A stretch of DNA of 64,000 nucleotides from Actinernus sp. WN-2022 (lineage: Eukaryota > Cnidaria > Anthozoa > Actiniaria > Actinernidae): NCBI GenBank assembly GCA_030867875.1, contig JAOWCC010000916.1:310001-374000 (forward strand), given 5' to 3'. This document shows positions 20,323 to 31,215 of this stretch, piece after piece. Numbering within the stretch: position 1 is the stretch's first letter; each line of letters opens with the position of its first letter. Under the pieces are notes generated by a model. The model made no database searches. It worked only from the letters and a program-made list of their open reading frames with translations, and had not been told where the DNA came from. The position numbers and the translations under genes are program-made.

Positions 20323-21581
20323 GCATCCCAAAAAGAAAAGATGCTGTCAAAGCTTTAAAGACCCTGTGTCCGAGCCCATGGTGCTTTGCGCCAATGTTAT
20401 GATTAGTTTGTTTATCAACGGCCGCATAAATTAAAGGCCAGCTTTTAGGCGAACTAAAATGCTCTCGATTGTTTATAAGTTTCATAAAAGAAGTACACAT
20501 ACACTTTGGATAACGAATTTCATAATTTCTACCGGATTAAAAACCCAATCGAGCCCATGAATTTCCCCCGGATGCTTCGAATATGATTTGAACAGTACTC
20601 GGCAGGAAGCCAGTTGTTCTGTCTTTAGATTCTAATTCGATTTACGAGTGCGACTTTTCACAACTCTACAAGCAAACACATAATCTTGTTACCTTGTTTT
20701 CATGTCTCCAGTATTGCTTAGCTGTATTTGAAGATCTCTACTTTCCTTGTGAATGATATATTTTGAGTGCAAAATGAAATGTCATACACGCACTAGAGTC
20801 AAACTCACAGCGAAGTAACAGCTGAACTCGGCAGATTGGAGTTTGACCCGCGATCGTAGTTTTGGTAGCAAGACTTTCTGGACGTACTGGAGGATGAAAA
20901 AAAAGGTTAAGGACATTGCTTTCTATGCTAATAAAAATGCAAAACATATACAGATACAGATAAGTCGTAACACCTCAGTGGAGCTTAGCCGTGCGAAATT
21001 ATAATTACGAATGTTCTTGATGCCAGAAGTGGTTGCTTTGTGCTTTGTATTTCCAACGAAGCCCGCCGGTCCCTTAGTGCAGCAAGTCCCCGGGAAATTC
21101 ACGTAGTAGTTATTTTGAACCACAAGTGTTCTCTTGTAGACTCAGAGAAAGTAAAATGTGGACTGCTGAAGGATTATTTGTCGAGTCACTTCGCCTCGCT
21201 GTCTCGGTCCTTTCTCCGGCATTCCTCTACTCGCCACTCTAGACCGGGATTCGAAGAAATATTCGAACTAAAGTTTCATTTAAAAAGTATATATACAAAT
21301 GTTAAGATAAAAGAAAGTCAGTTAAGCATATATACCTATGAATAATTACACGATGGCCCAAACTAGGGATAGATTTCGAAAGATTCGGGAGTCACATAAC
21401 AACAACAACGATCTTTCTGATTTTCGTAGCGTACGAAAATGATTTGCGCGCGCAAAGCACCATGGGCTCGGACACAGGGTCTTTAAGTAAGAGGAAAGCA
21501 CCAACATGCAAGAAGTGTGGGAGACCAAGGAAAAGCCACTCAAAAGCTGAATGTGGAAGTTCATCAACTGGCCACGAGTGA
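20323..21581 (+). pseudogene. Zinc-knuckle C-terminal exon split by TTAA element
   Basis: After the acceptor ACAATTGCAG (20313-20322) an exon reads IPKRKDAVKA up to 20358, where a TTAA-flanked element begins. The frame resumes at 21487 as SKRKAPTCKKCGRPRKSHSKA, ending with a stop at 21579-21581. Dropping the element together with one TTAA gives one uninterrupted 43-codon exon. CxxC...HxxxxC looks like a short zinc knuckle at the C-terminus of a transposase-like or host protein; the rest of the gene is not identified. Confidence 0.6.
20355..21486. mobile_element. 1.13-kb TTAA-flanked non-autonomous DNA element
   Basis: TTAA at 20355-20358 and 21483-21486 flank inverted ends AGACCCTGTGTCCGAGCCCA... 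and ...TGGGCTCGGACACAGGGTCT, an exact inverted repeat of about 33 bp running to GTGCTTTGCGC. TTAA duplication is typical of piggyBac-type elements (family knowledge). No transposase frame inside; short open frames have no recognisable domains. It lies in an exon (see the zinc-knuckle exon). Confidence 0.85.
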
Positions 21582-21679
21582 TTATTATTATTTTGATTCA
21601 CAAATAATTCTATAAGTAATGTCTTGTATATCTAACGTCAGGCACCTCACGGGAATTTTACCATAAAATCTCTTCTGCA

Positions 21680-22200
21680 TTTAGCCATCTTTGTTCAAGC
21701 AAATGTAGGAATAGTATTAACATTGTTACTTCAAACAAGCTTCTAATATTCATTCTCACTTTACACGCTATTCCACACCTAACTATCATTTACCTTCAAT
21801 TTCTACTAACTATGGAAAATTTTCACTCAAATTCACTGGTATACAAACTTGGAACTCAATCCCAGATTTAATTAGAAATCTTTCAAGAAACAAGTGTTTT
21901 TTTTATCAAACAATTTTCTTTACTTAGATATAATTGACATTAAATATATCATAGACTTGCATATTTATTATAATAAATTATTTTATATTATTGTATTCTA
22001 GATTATAAATCAATTAATTAAAATACTATATATTAACTTATTTTATTGTCATGTCCCCTTCACAGAAGTACTGCACCTTGACCTTATTTATGTGAAATTT
22101 ATTTAATGGGAAGTTGGCTTCGAAAACCTAGGTTAATCCAGCTCCCCTGCACTCTCTTTCATTGTCTTTCCTTTGTAACAAGTATATCATAATTTATAAG
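21680..22200 (+). pseudogene. LINE 3'-terminal fragment
   Basis: Contains YGKFSLKFTGIQTWNSIPDLIRN (about 21807-21880), the conserved end of CR1/Jockey-type LINE proteins (normally GPKIWNSLP). AT-rich 3' sequence follows. It is on the same strand as the RT remnant ending near 19250 and may be its 3' end, displaced by about 2.4 kb. Confidence 0.55.
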
Positions 22201-22239
22201 ATAATTTTTCTTTTAGCTTTGTAAAATTCTAAATAGTGA

Positions 22240-24025
22240 ATTTGCACGACGCATGCGACTCATTGAATTCTTTTATGACGAAATTAATAGCAAATACTAA
22301 CGTAATCCTTTTCACCCTAAAAGCTCTTGGACACCTCCTACAGACAGAGATGCTGCACTTAATGCTTTTTTTTTAGCGCCGTTAAACAAGACATACTTAC
22401 AACGAAACTTACCCGTATTGTTGACAATCTTTCTAAACTTCAATGTAAAGCCTTATATAACCTCAAACGACGCCAAACCAGGACGCTTCTACATATTACC
22501 TAAAATACACAATAACAATAATCCTGGACGACCCATAATATCCTCCAATAACCACCCCACAGAACACATCTTGCAATTCGTTGATTATCATCTTAAACCG
22601 TTAGTTACCACCACTCCTTCTTATGTTAAGGACACTTTCTTAATAAACTTTCCCTCTTTAACAAGCACCCTGATAATGCTTTGCTCATAACTCTCGACGT
22701 TTCCTCTTTATATACTAACATTCCGCATAATGAAGGCATTGATGCTTGTCGCTATTTTCTTCGTAACCGCGTTAATAAACATGTACCCACAGAAACCATC
22801 TGCAACCTTATACGCATGATTCTTACTATGAATAATTTCTCATTTAATAAACAACACTATCTACAAATACATGGAACAGCCATGGGTACTAAAATGGCTC
22901 CTCCCTTCGGCAACTTATTTCTCGCTAAATGCGAACGTGACGCACTATCTAATTCACCCCACCAGCCACACGGTTGAGATATAATGATGATATTTTTGTG
23001 ATCTGGACCGAACGACTGGATCGACTTAAAATATTCATTAAATATATCAACCTCCACCCTACCATCAAGTTCGTTTCTTCCCATTCTTCCATTAACATCC
23101 CATTTCTCGACGTTAACGTTTTACTTAAAAACGGACTTATAGAAACGACTTGTACACCAAACCCACTGACAAACACCAGGACCTTCTTAAAACGTCTTGT
23201 CACACTGGTCACACTAAATACTCTATCCCATATAGCCTTTCGCTTCGCCTTCGCCGCATATGCTCTTCGGACGATAGCTTTAAGAAATGCTTTAAGAAAT
23301 GCACTAATGAAACAAACGCGGCTGTAATCTTACTTTCCTTAAGACACAAATATAACGTGCATCTAACATTTCTCGCACTGATACTTTACAAAACAAACCC
23401 AAACCAGATGCAGACCGTATTCCTTTTATCATTACATATAATCCAGCACTACCTAACATCTCATCAATAATTCATAAACACTCTAACATTCTCTATTCAT
23501 CTAAACGTTCCGAAATAATTTTCAAAAATCTTCACTTAGTAGCCCACCGCCGCTGTAATAACATAAGTGACATTTTAGTAAGAGCTCAGTTACCTAACAC
23601 TACTAACACCTCTCCACTACCACCCGGCACTTATCACTGCGGTAAAAACTGCATTACCTGCCCTTACATCGAACATGGCCTCAAATCAATACACTTTTTC
23701 CTCCACTGGCAAAACTCACCATATCAAATCTCACATTACATGTAATACTAAAAACGTAATTTACAGGGTTCAATGTCACTACTGTAATTCCCAATACATC
23801 GGAGAAACAAAACGATGCCTCAAAGACCGTTTTAACGAACACAGACGACCTGTAGATAAATCTAATATCAAATCTAAACCTACAGCCGTTTCTGAACATT
23901 TTCTCAGCCCTAACCATTCTAGTACTGACGTGCTCCTTGTTCCTTTAGAAGTCATCTATTCTAAACGCGATTCCGTGAGAAAAGCACCTGAATCATATCT
24001 CATCTATAAAGCTAAAACCCTCGAA
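22240..24025 (+). mobile_element. Penelope-like element (RT + GIY-YIG), frameshifted
   Basis: Reverse transcriptase plus GIY-YIG endonuclease in the order of EN+ Penelope-like elements. Pieces: FHPKSSWTPP and SAVKQDIL (22310-22400), GRFYILPKIHNNN..GRPIIS (22470-22540), LDVSSLYTNIPHNEG (RT motif A, 22690), MGTKMAPPFGNLFLA (motif B, 22880), RYNDDIFVIW (catalytic box, 22975), FLDVNV (23105), then the endonuclease VIYRVQCHYCNSQYIGETKRCLKDRFNEHRR (23757-23850). At least three frameshifts; part of the N-terminal RT is deleted. Nearest assignment Penelope/Poseidon/Neptune group; the subgroup cannot be settled by eye. Confidence 0.9.
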
Positions 24026-26851
24026 CCACTCGAGTTGGTCAAGTTATTTAAGGCAAAGCTTCCATTCATAACAAATAGAGATTTTGACTTTGTTAGACGC
24101 GATAGGAATACAATCTCTAGCCCTTTGGTTAAAGAGGATCATGTTTGGAATTTCAAGCACGTAAAGCATTTGTGCGGAAATGGACGGTTGTATGTTAGAC
24201 TTAATGTCTGCAAGGACACACTTATTGAGGATGAAGAAGCCGTAGAGTCGCAGTCACCAAGTCCAGCTACTGGTAGTGCCGCTGAGACACCAGCTCCTCC
24301 TGCTACAAGGCTGGACCTAGCGGGTCACATGTTCTTAGTGGCTGCCACTACACTCCCCAAGTCCACTACATCAGAAGCTGCTTCTAGCACTGCAATTAGT
24401 GATGATGACGAGGATGAACGACTAACACCTTCAGGGGCGATTAATTCACCATTAGATCAACAGAAAGTGAATAACCTCAAGGTTGATCAAGAGGATGTAG
24501 TCATGGATGTTTACAGTTTCTATAAAAGTCCTGACTTTGACCCTACGATTCCTATTTTTGTGTCCTTAAAGGGCCAGCCAGCTATTGACACCGGTGGCGT
24601 GTTACGACATGTGTTTAGTGACGTTTTTTATGGCATGGCAAACAATGAAGGAATTAAGAATGTTTTTAATGGAGATAAAAACAACAAAGTACCTGTATTC
24701 AGCAATGAACTGGTTGTGAATGGATTGTTTGAAGTGTTGGGTAAAATGATAGCCCACAGCCTAATCCAGTCAGGCCCAGGATTCCCATACCTGTCTCCTA
24801 CCATTTACTGGTATTTGGCAACTGGTGATCTACAGATTGCAATCCAGAAAGCATCATGCTCAGATGTGGATGACATTGAACTTGCTGAGTACATCAAGAA
24901 GGTAAGTTTATTGTTAGTTGTATATGTTGTGGTTCGGTTTTGTGCCTGGTTCAAATTTTCTGTTCTATTGTTTGATGCATTATAATTTGCATAGAAAAGA
25001 ACAAAAAAAGGGAAATTTGAACCAGGAACAAAACTGAACCACAACTGAAACAACAATATAAAATACCTGCTTTGTGACCTCATAAGGGCAACAATTGCTC
25101 ATGGCTTATCAGGACCCCTTCTGGAGTTTGTTTTGTATTAAATTACTGTGCTTATACAAGTACTTCATATTTAGGTGTTTTGGATGAGCTTGTATACCCT
25201 GGTGTTTTGAAAGGAGCTGATAAAAATAACTTCAGATTGTAATAATATAAGCACAAATTAGTATTTGTTTCCTATTGATTTCAAATTCAATATTTCTGGT
25301 GAATACATTTCATTATAGCATTACATTTACCTTATGTAGAGGTAGTGTGTGTGAGAGGTGACAGTACAGTGTCCCCCGATTAGTGCACAAGCGCTAGAAG
25401 ACATGGACACTTAAATAAACAGTTATTTATTTATTTACTACTGTTTCTCATGTATGTATATGAAATCTGTTATATCCAAGTTAATGAGAGATTATTGATC
25501 AATCATTTCCTATACTTCAGATTACAGAGGCACCAGCAAATGAGCTAAATGCTATTGCCTGTGAATCTGGCTGGGTCAGCCTGATGTCTGAAAACTGGAG
25601 AAAGTAGAATACTTACAGTAAGTAGAAAATTGAAACTAATTATACAGTAACAATGTAGAAAGAGCAATTAATAGATGATAGTATATGCACTTTCATTAGT
25701 TAATGTGTACTTGTGTAGTATTGATTTGGAAGACATGGGTCTATTTCTATTTATCCAAACATTACAACTACCTGTTTGTGTCTTTGTTCTGCAAAGTGCC
25801 ACATGATTTCAACCGTTTTTAGTTCTCCCAACATCATGCATGTTTAAATAGAGGCTAAGAAAAGTAGTTACATTGCATGATTTCCACATTGCAGTTGGAA
25901 GTCAGTTAAAGTGTTGATTAACTGTGAAAAGAAGCAGTTTTGTTAAAACATGCCAAAGCTGACTGATTACCGGCAGTCAAGCAGTATGCCCCCTCCCCAG
26001 GTTTATCAGAAATGTTACTGTAAATTATATCATGCTGATACAAGTCCTTGATTGGTTGTTGTAGGTTGATAACAAGCTTGATGTCCTCCAGTCTTTAATG
26101 CTTCACAACATTCTAGTGAAGAAAAAGGGAATTCTGGATCAATTCAGGAAGGGGCTCTCAATCTTTGGTTTGTTGGATGAAATAACAAATAAGCCAGAAA
26201 TGTTCGAAGAGTTCTTTGTCCACAAAGGCATAGTAAGTAATGATTATGTGGCCAGTAGCCTATATTTCCCTGCCTCTGAAGACAAGGATGCTCAAAGGGT
26301 GTTCCAGATGCTCCATACTTTTATCAGGAATTGTAAACCAGATGGCCTTGATGATTTCCTGAGGTTTGTCACTGGTACAAGCGGCTCAGCAAAAAGCATC
26401 CTCCCACGACGTATAGCAGTCTCTTGTGAGAGTACAAACAGCATTTTTGCATCAACTTGCTTAAAGGGGCTGTGTCACGGTAAGACTTTACATTCGCTTT
26501 TCCGGGCCGGAAAGAGCTATTTCCACCGAATTTGATATGAACTGACGAACCTCTCGGCCATGTGGGATGCTTAAAATGAAAGCAAATATGCAAAAATGAC
26601 TAACAAACAGTGTATATAAACAGTCTCCAGGAAAAATATTGAGAATCCTTTCAATCAAGAATTGAGGGAGGGAAGTTTAACTGTTTGTATCCAATTAACA
26701 GCCACTAAACGAGCGATTACTCGATACATGCGCAGTACCATGACATAGCCCCTTTAATGGAGCTAAAGTTGCCAAACTATTTCAGAAACTATGCTGAGTT
26801 TGAGGCAGCCATGAATTCAGTGATTGGTGGCAAATCATTCACAACAGGATG
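24026..26851 (+). pseudogene. HECT-type E3 ubiquitin ligase gene, disrupted
   Basis: Three exons of a HECT ligase. Exon to 24901 (donor GTAAGT): KLPFITNRDFDFVRRDRN... , an S/T/D/E-rich linker, then the N-lobe (FVSLKGQPAIDTGGVLRHVF...VLGKMIAHSLIQSGPGFPYLSPTIYWYLATGD). Exon 25521-25617: ITEAPANEL...MSENW; the frame hits TAG at 25605 before the donor GTAAGT at 25618, consistent with one extra base. Exon 26065-26460 and on: VDNKLDVLQSLMLHNILVKKKGILDQF...FLRFVTGTS...STC, then MELKLPNYFRNYAEFEAAMNSVIGGKSF..TG to the stop near 26851. Cys at 26458-26460 matches the HECT active site (STC/HTCF). A MITE splits this last exon straight after that codon. Upstream the frame is continuous with a Penelope GIY-YIG domain, so the true 5' end is unclear. 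Confidence 0.8.
26461..26757. mobile_element. 289-bp TTAA MITE inside HECT exon
   Basis: TTAA 26461-26464 and TTAA 26754-26757 flank ends AGGGGCTGTGTCACGGTA and TACCATGACATAGCCCCT (16 of 18 paired). Non-coding, piggyBac-type target duplication. In-frame stops truncate the HECT protein about 28 codons after the active-site Cys. Removing the MITE plus one TTAA restores the normal HECT C-terminus. Confidence 0.9.
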
Positions 26852-26857
26852 AAATGA

Positions 26858-27051
26858 GAGAATGGAAATAATGAATAGTTAGTTACAAATCAGTCAATTG
26901 TTTAAATTGTTAGTATAAAGGGTCAGTATACATAAAAGTTAGCTAGTACAGCTTGAGAGAGTGAGTACATTTTAGTGCATGCTGTTACATTCAACTACAG
27001 TACAATTTACCTATGTGTTAGGCCAAGAGAAATACGGGTAATTCACCGATT
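26858..27051. other. HECT gene 3' flank
   Basis: AT-rich DNA following the HECT stop codon; no further gene seen. Confidence 0.4.
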
Positions 27052-27404
27052 GGCCTCTAGCCATCACATTCACGTTATGGTCATGCACTTCATGTTATGG
27101 TCACCAAAAAGTTTGGACATTGTCCTTGAATTATTGTACAGATGTACAAAGTTCTCCATAATTTATCTACTTGACATAACTTGATTTACACCTATTTTCT
27201 TTGTTTTTATTAAAGTATAGTTTTAAACTTAATTTAAAATAGTCTGTTTAACAATTCATTAGATATTTAAACTAAACGACCAAATCAAGTCGATAAACTA
27301 TGGAAAAGGTTGTACATCTAAGTCATCTGTACGACAATTCAGTGGCAATGTCCAAACATTTTGGTGACCATAACACAAAGTACTCCACGTGACAGCTAGA
27401 GGCC
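27052..27404. mobile_element. 353-bp MITE with long TIRs
   Basis: GGCCTCTAGC at 27052 is mirrored by GCTAGAGGCC ending at 27404. Inner arms pair over more than 80 bp (GTTATGGTCACCAAAA.GTTTGGACATT near 27093-27118 against its inverse near 27340-27372). No coding. Confidence 0.8.
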
Positions 27405-27440
27405 GTGATCGTGATCCGTGATCGTGATCGTGATCCTTGA
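27405..27440. repeat. GTGATC microsatellite
   Basis: Short imperfect run of GTGATC units abutting the right end of the MITE at 27404. Confidence 0.7.
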
Positions 27441-29160
27441 ATGTGATCAAATTAGAGTTCTTATATTTTGCACCATTTGGCCTTCCATAGGCGGCTGTCA
27501 TCAGTGTACACGGTACTTCTGTACATATCCACACGCAAACATACAGTTGTTTTTGTGGATTATCAACACAGTATCTGAATATCCGATCCATTAGTGTGCC
27601 CCCTTCGAAGCGCTGGTTTCTTCTAACTAACGAGTTGTGTGGCAGAGAGCCACGCAAGTATTTCTCAGAAGCTGGTTCTTTACCTTAGAAATTCAAAAGC
27701 GAATTGCGAAAGTGAAGTTCTCAGATGCCAAAGACGAAATTGGCGCGGAACTTACTCAACATGTACTTGGCCTGAAAAGGTACAGACAAAGCGATGTCAA
27801 CATTCTCTCTTTCGCCTAAAAAAAACTGAGGTTTTTGTTTCACTCTGATGATTTTAAAAGCTTTAGAGAACTAGTGAATCGTGATGTAATTCTTGGCACC
27901 GAAAAAAGCCCGCCAAATTCACCCAACTCATACAGCAACGACAACTCGAAGAAAATTGTACTGGGGCTGGAAAAACAATTGCTTATCAGGGAGTTAGAGA
28001 ATGTGGAAAACAGTCTTCAATGCCGTTGGTTCTTCTTTCTTTAATTGATTCAACGTGTGGGTAATGTGTTAAATTCTAAAGACTAAAACTTTGTCACAAA
28101 AGGTTACGGCGATCGCCTTTGACCCCTTATTTGCCGGCGGCACACAGTGATTGCCTTAGTTGGAAACAACGAAAAGCGGTCGCCTTTCGCTGGGAAAAAT
28201 TTTCTCTTGAAAAAAATGTAGCCAAACTGAAAAGCCGCCGACGATTTTTTTAACCGTAGAAAATAACAATGATCGCTGTTAGTGTTAGTGTTTATTTCGT
28301 CCAAATCTTCTCAGCTTTCTATAAAACCAAAACATATATTAACTGAAACCGTTTCTGATCTAACAAACACTGAGGAAATCAGTGCCGTAACGAGAAACAA
28401 TAATTGCGTTACTACATATGTGTATAAACGCCATCCCACTGGTTTGGTGCCTTATTTCATCTGATAAACTTTATATACCTTCTGTACGATGTAGTTTCAC
28501 ACTTGATCCGTTAATCCTTCAGGATTTTAGTTTTCAAGATGCCAGCTTAACAAAAGACCCATTATTGGAGTTGACATGTGAATTCTCTCGACATTGTCTG
28601 GTTTTCGACACAACAACACCGGAGTGTCACGCTCTGTGAACTTCGCGGGTAGCGTATAAAGTGTGGCTTATTCACCATACAGCTTCTCAACTTTTTTGTG
28701 AAAATGGAAAAGGTCCACCAAAGAAAATATTCTGGAGTTCTTTTTGTTAATGTGCAATCCATTTTCAAAGGTGAGGAGGTTTGAGTCTCTCGAATTCCAC
28801 GACACAGAAGCGTGAATCTTTCCACGAACTTATTTGAATAATCAATCAGTCGGCAGTGGTTTTTTTTGCTTTGCGATACATGCACCAAACATTTTCGAAA
28901 GACAAATTTTCGTTTAGAAATAGAGATACTTTCAGAATCAAATGTTTTGAAAGTTCTTCTTTTATATTCGTTCCGTGTCTGAACAATTTCGCCTGATGCT
29001 AGCCTGCGTGCAGACGTTCTCTCTCCCTGCAAAAATCGGGAAAGAGACGTCTGCGAAACGCCGTTGATAATCGTGTTCTGGGGAAGAAACACGTGACCAG
29101 AACACGTTTGAAGCCCAACTGGCTTGGTGTTCTTACCTTTTTACTGACAGTGTTTTGTGC
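27441..29160. other. Non-coding or unrecognised
   Basis: Open frames at 27637-27819, 27835-28044 and 28562-29092 (-) match no family I know. The last includes a palindromic patch at 29003-29070 (GCAGACGTTCTCTCTCCCTG... / GGGAAAGAGACGTCTGC) that belongs to a common repeat related to the ends of the foldback element at 44873. No supported gene. Confidence 0.4.
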
Positions 29161-29490
29161 CTCTGGTAAAAATGGAATGCAGCGCTGATATTGCTTCTCT
29201 AATTACTACCGTTTCCAAGGTTTCCAAGATGGACCGAAAGTATACCAAGATTCTAAAGAAGGCGAGCGTGTTAGTCTATGACAACACCATGACAGACGAC
29301 CAAATACATCGTTTACCGTGAACGCACAATTCGAGAAACAGAGGAAGTACGCAAACGTCATGGGTAGAAAGGGTTCTGACATGTTGTCGCCTCTTATACG
29401 AGATGAATGGTGCACGTTACGAGACAGATGAAACACCTGTCAGCACTAAAGAATGGCGGGACAGATGCAAAAAGAGGTTTACGTCGATGG
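29160..29490 (+). pseudogene. Unrecognised gene fragment
   Basis: Frame-broken coding-like stretch: IASLITTVSKVSKMDRKYTK... from 29172, then in another frame SWVERVLTCCRLLYEMNGA and ETDETPVSTKEWRDRCKKRF (about 29365-29490). It reads like an exon of a multicopy gene but I cannot name the family. Confidence 0.3.
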
Positions 29491-29977
29491 TGTTGTAAGA
29501 CTGCTTATCATATATTATATGGAAGGCTCCAATAGAGGGCCAGTTCTTATCCATGTCTGAAAAAACACACGATTTGTGTTTGGAATTTCTTTTTACATAA
29601 ATTCAACATTTTCGGTTGCACGTTACTTTTCAACTAAAGCAGAACAATCAGATTAGAACAATACAACTGAAAGTCATCACCATAAAAGTGCGACATGCAG
29701 GTTGAACAATAGCTCTCAGGAGGTTTTCAGTCGAACGTGCCCGAAGATGGGCCTTTAAATCATAGGCCCCCACTGAGAACGCAAACAAATCTCTGGTGGT
29801 GCCCACCTCAGTGGATAGAGAGGTTATGCACGTGCACGTCTGAAATAAACGAGCTACCTGAAGCTCCAAAGTGTCACGTGGTTAAATAAACCATTTACCA
29901 TTTTTTTGCAGGTGTGTGATGGTATGAAAACAAATGCCAAAAGAAAGTGGTGTGACTGCTACATGCTAGCTTTTTTT

Positions 29978-30011
29978 GCTCTGACGAAGGGCTATCGCTC
30001 GAAACGTCAGC
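29978..30011 (+). ncRNA. Hammerhead-ribozyme-like motif (Penelope/retrozyme type)
   Basis: The hammerhead core is present: CTGACGA (29981-29987), helix II GGGC-TATC-GCTC (29989-30000), GAAA (30001-30004), then CGTC with cleavage expected after C30008. Helix I can form from GCT (29978-29980) with AGC (30009-30011). Helix III is only the self-complementary ACGT, as in the minimal type I motifs known from Penelope-like elements and thought to act as dimers (family knowledge). Activity is not shown. It probably marks a Penelope-like repeat tail. Confidence 0.5.
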
Positions 30012-30149
30012 TGCTTCTCGCTTATCATACCTTAACATACCGCTTAGCATGCCTTGATCGACTTGGGTTGATTATACCAGTGTTTAATTAACAAAATATA
30101 GTTTATTTTATGCCGTTAACAGTAGTTCACATGTATTTTCCGATTGCAG

Positions 30150-30296
30150 GACCCCAGTTCCCTAGGCCTACCCTGCAAACAGCATTGCCACCACTCGACA
30201 GTTTTAGCACCCTTCTTGAGGTAGCAAGGATGCACCAAAAAGGGACACTAAAGGATCAGAAGGGGAGGAAGAAAAACGCTCTTACCCAGAACCAGG
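30150..30296 (+). pseudogene. Candidate exon, unrecognised
   Basis: Open segment bounded by the acceptor CCGATTGCAG and the donor CAG|GTAATC: GPQFPRPTLQTALPPLDSFS..LEVARMHQKGTLKDQKGRKK. Possibly the same gene as the Q-rich end at 30640-30773. No family recognised. Confidence 0.35.
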
Positions 30297-30530
30297 TAAT
30301 CTACATGTTTTAATTAATACTATTCGATATTTGTTGAAATGTCGAGTTCGTCGTAAAGTTTCCTTGCTCAATATTATATTCAAGCGTTTTTATTTTATGA
30401 GCCAGTCATACAAATGGTAATACAAAAACAGACTTAAAATAAAATGTGTTTACTGAATACGAAACGTCACCAACCTTAAGAGTTGTGGCAAGAAAAGGGA
30501 ACAGTGATTGTCTGATGGTTTGACTATACT

Positions 30531-30634
30531 TAGTCTAAGACGTCAGCCAACTCTTATTGCTCCCCTTTGCATCTCTTTTGCAGGGGATGCAGTGGGGCAG
30601 CGATAAGAATCAGCTATCTTCCCAGACTAGACAA
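30531..30634. repeat. Imperfect palindrome, relative of the foldback repeat
   Basis: TAGTCTAAGACGTCAGCCAACTCTTATTGCTCCCC is mirrored by GGGGCAGCGATAAGAATCAGCTATCTTCCCAGACTA. The words resemble the ends of the 44873-45855 element (CAGCCGACTCTTATCGCTCCCC). Probably a small MITE; it overlaps the start of the Gln-rich fragment region. Confidence 0.5.
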
Positions 30635-30639
30635 GACCT

Positions 30640-30773
30640 TGCAGTTAGACAAGAAGAGCAACAATGCAGGAGCGCCAAACACAATCGCAAGAACAACTTG
30701 TAGTCGCACAACAACAAATGCAAATGTTAAATATGATGCAGCAGCAAAATCTATCAATTCTTGCACTAACATG
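30640..30773 (+). pseudogene. Gln-rich C-terminal gene end, frameshifted
   Basis: RQDLAVRQEEQQ continues, after a one-base shift near 30664, as QERQTQSQEQLVVAQQQMQM...NLSILALT followed by a stop (TGA at 30771). Gln/Met-rich helical tail. Likely downstream part of the exon at 30150, belonging to an unidentified multicopy gene. Confidence 0.3.
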
Positions 30774-30834
30774 AGAAGCGTAGGCCAGAAAAATATTTCG
30801 CTTTTTATGAGGTAAGAGTGGTGGATTCAATATA

Positions 30835-31215
30835 AGGTGTTAATCGAATTAAATTATTGACATAACATTTCATTTTTATAGCTAAACTGTTCAAGTTATG
30901 CCAAAAAAATAAAACTGAATCTGTTTTTTATTGACTTAATGAATAAATATAGGCTTAAGTAACGCTGGATTTTAAATACTTTTTAAGTTACAGCAGTTGA
31001 AATATTTGTTTACATTGCTTAAACGTCACAGATTAGTTACTGATTAGTTCTCGTTACTTAAACACAGATTTCTTCGTTATCATCTAATCGTACCTTGTAC
31101 CAAGATTCATAGAGAACCAATGCCTACGTTTCTAAGAAAAGTAGATTTATTACACCTTGTCGATATGGTAAAGTGACATTTGCTGTAAAAACATCTCAAG
31201 ATTCACTCAATTGAG
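30835..31215. other. Non-coding
   Basis: AT-rich, no recognisable feature. Confidence 0.4.

Noticed and set aside
23675..24985. A genuine GIY-YIG-HECT fusion gene
   Set aside because: The Penelope RT upstream is frameshifted and the GIY-YIG reaches its usual end at about 24025, so a junction of element and gene is simpler without transcript evidence.
28562..29092. 176-aa minus-strand open frame
   Set aside because: Its first part lies in a palindromic repeat (29003-29070) found elsewhere, no family resemblance, no splice or start context.
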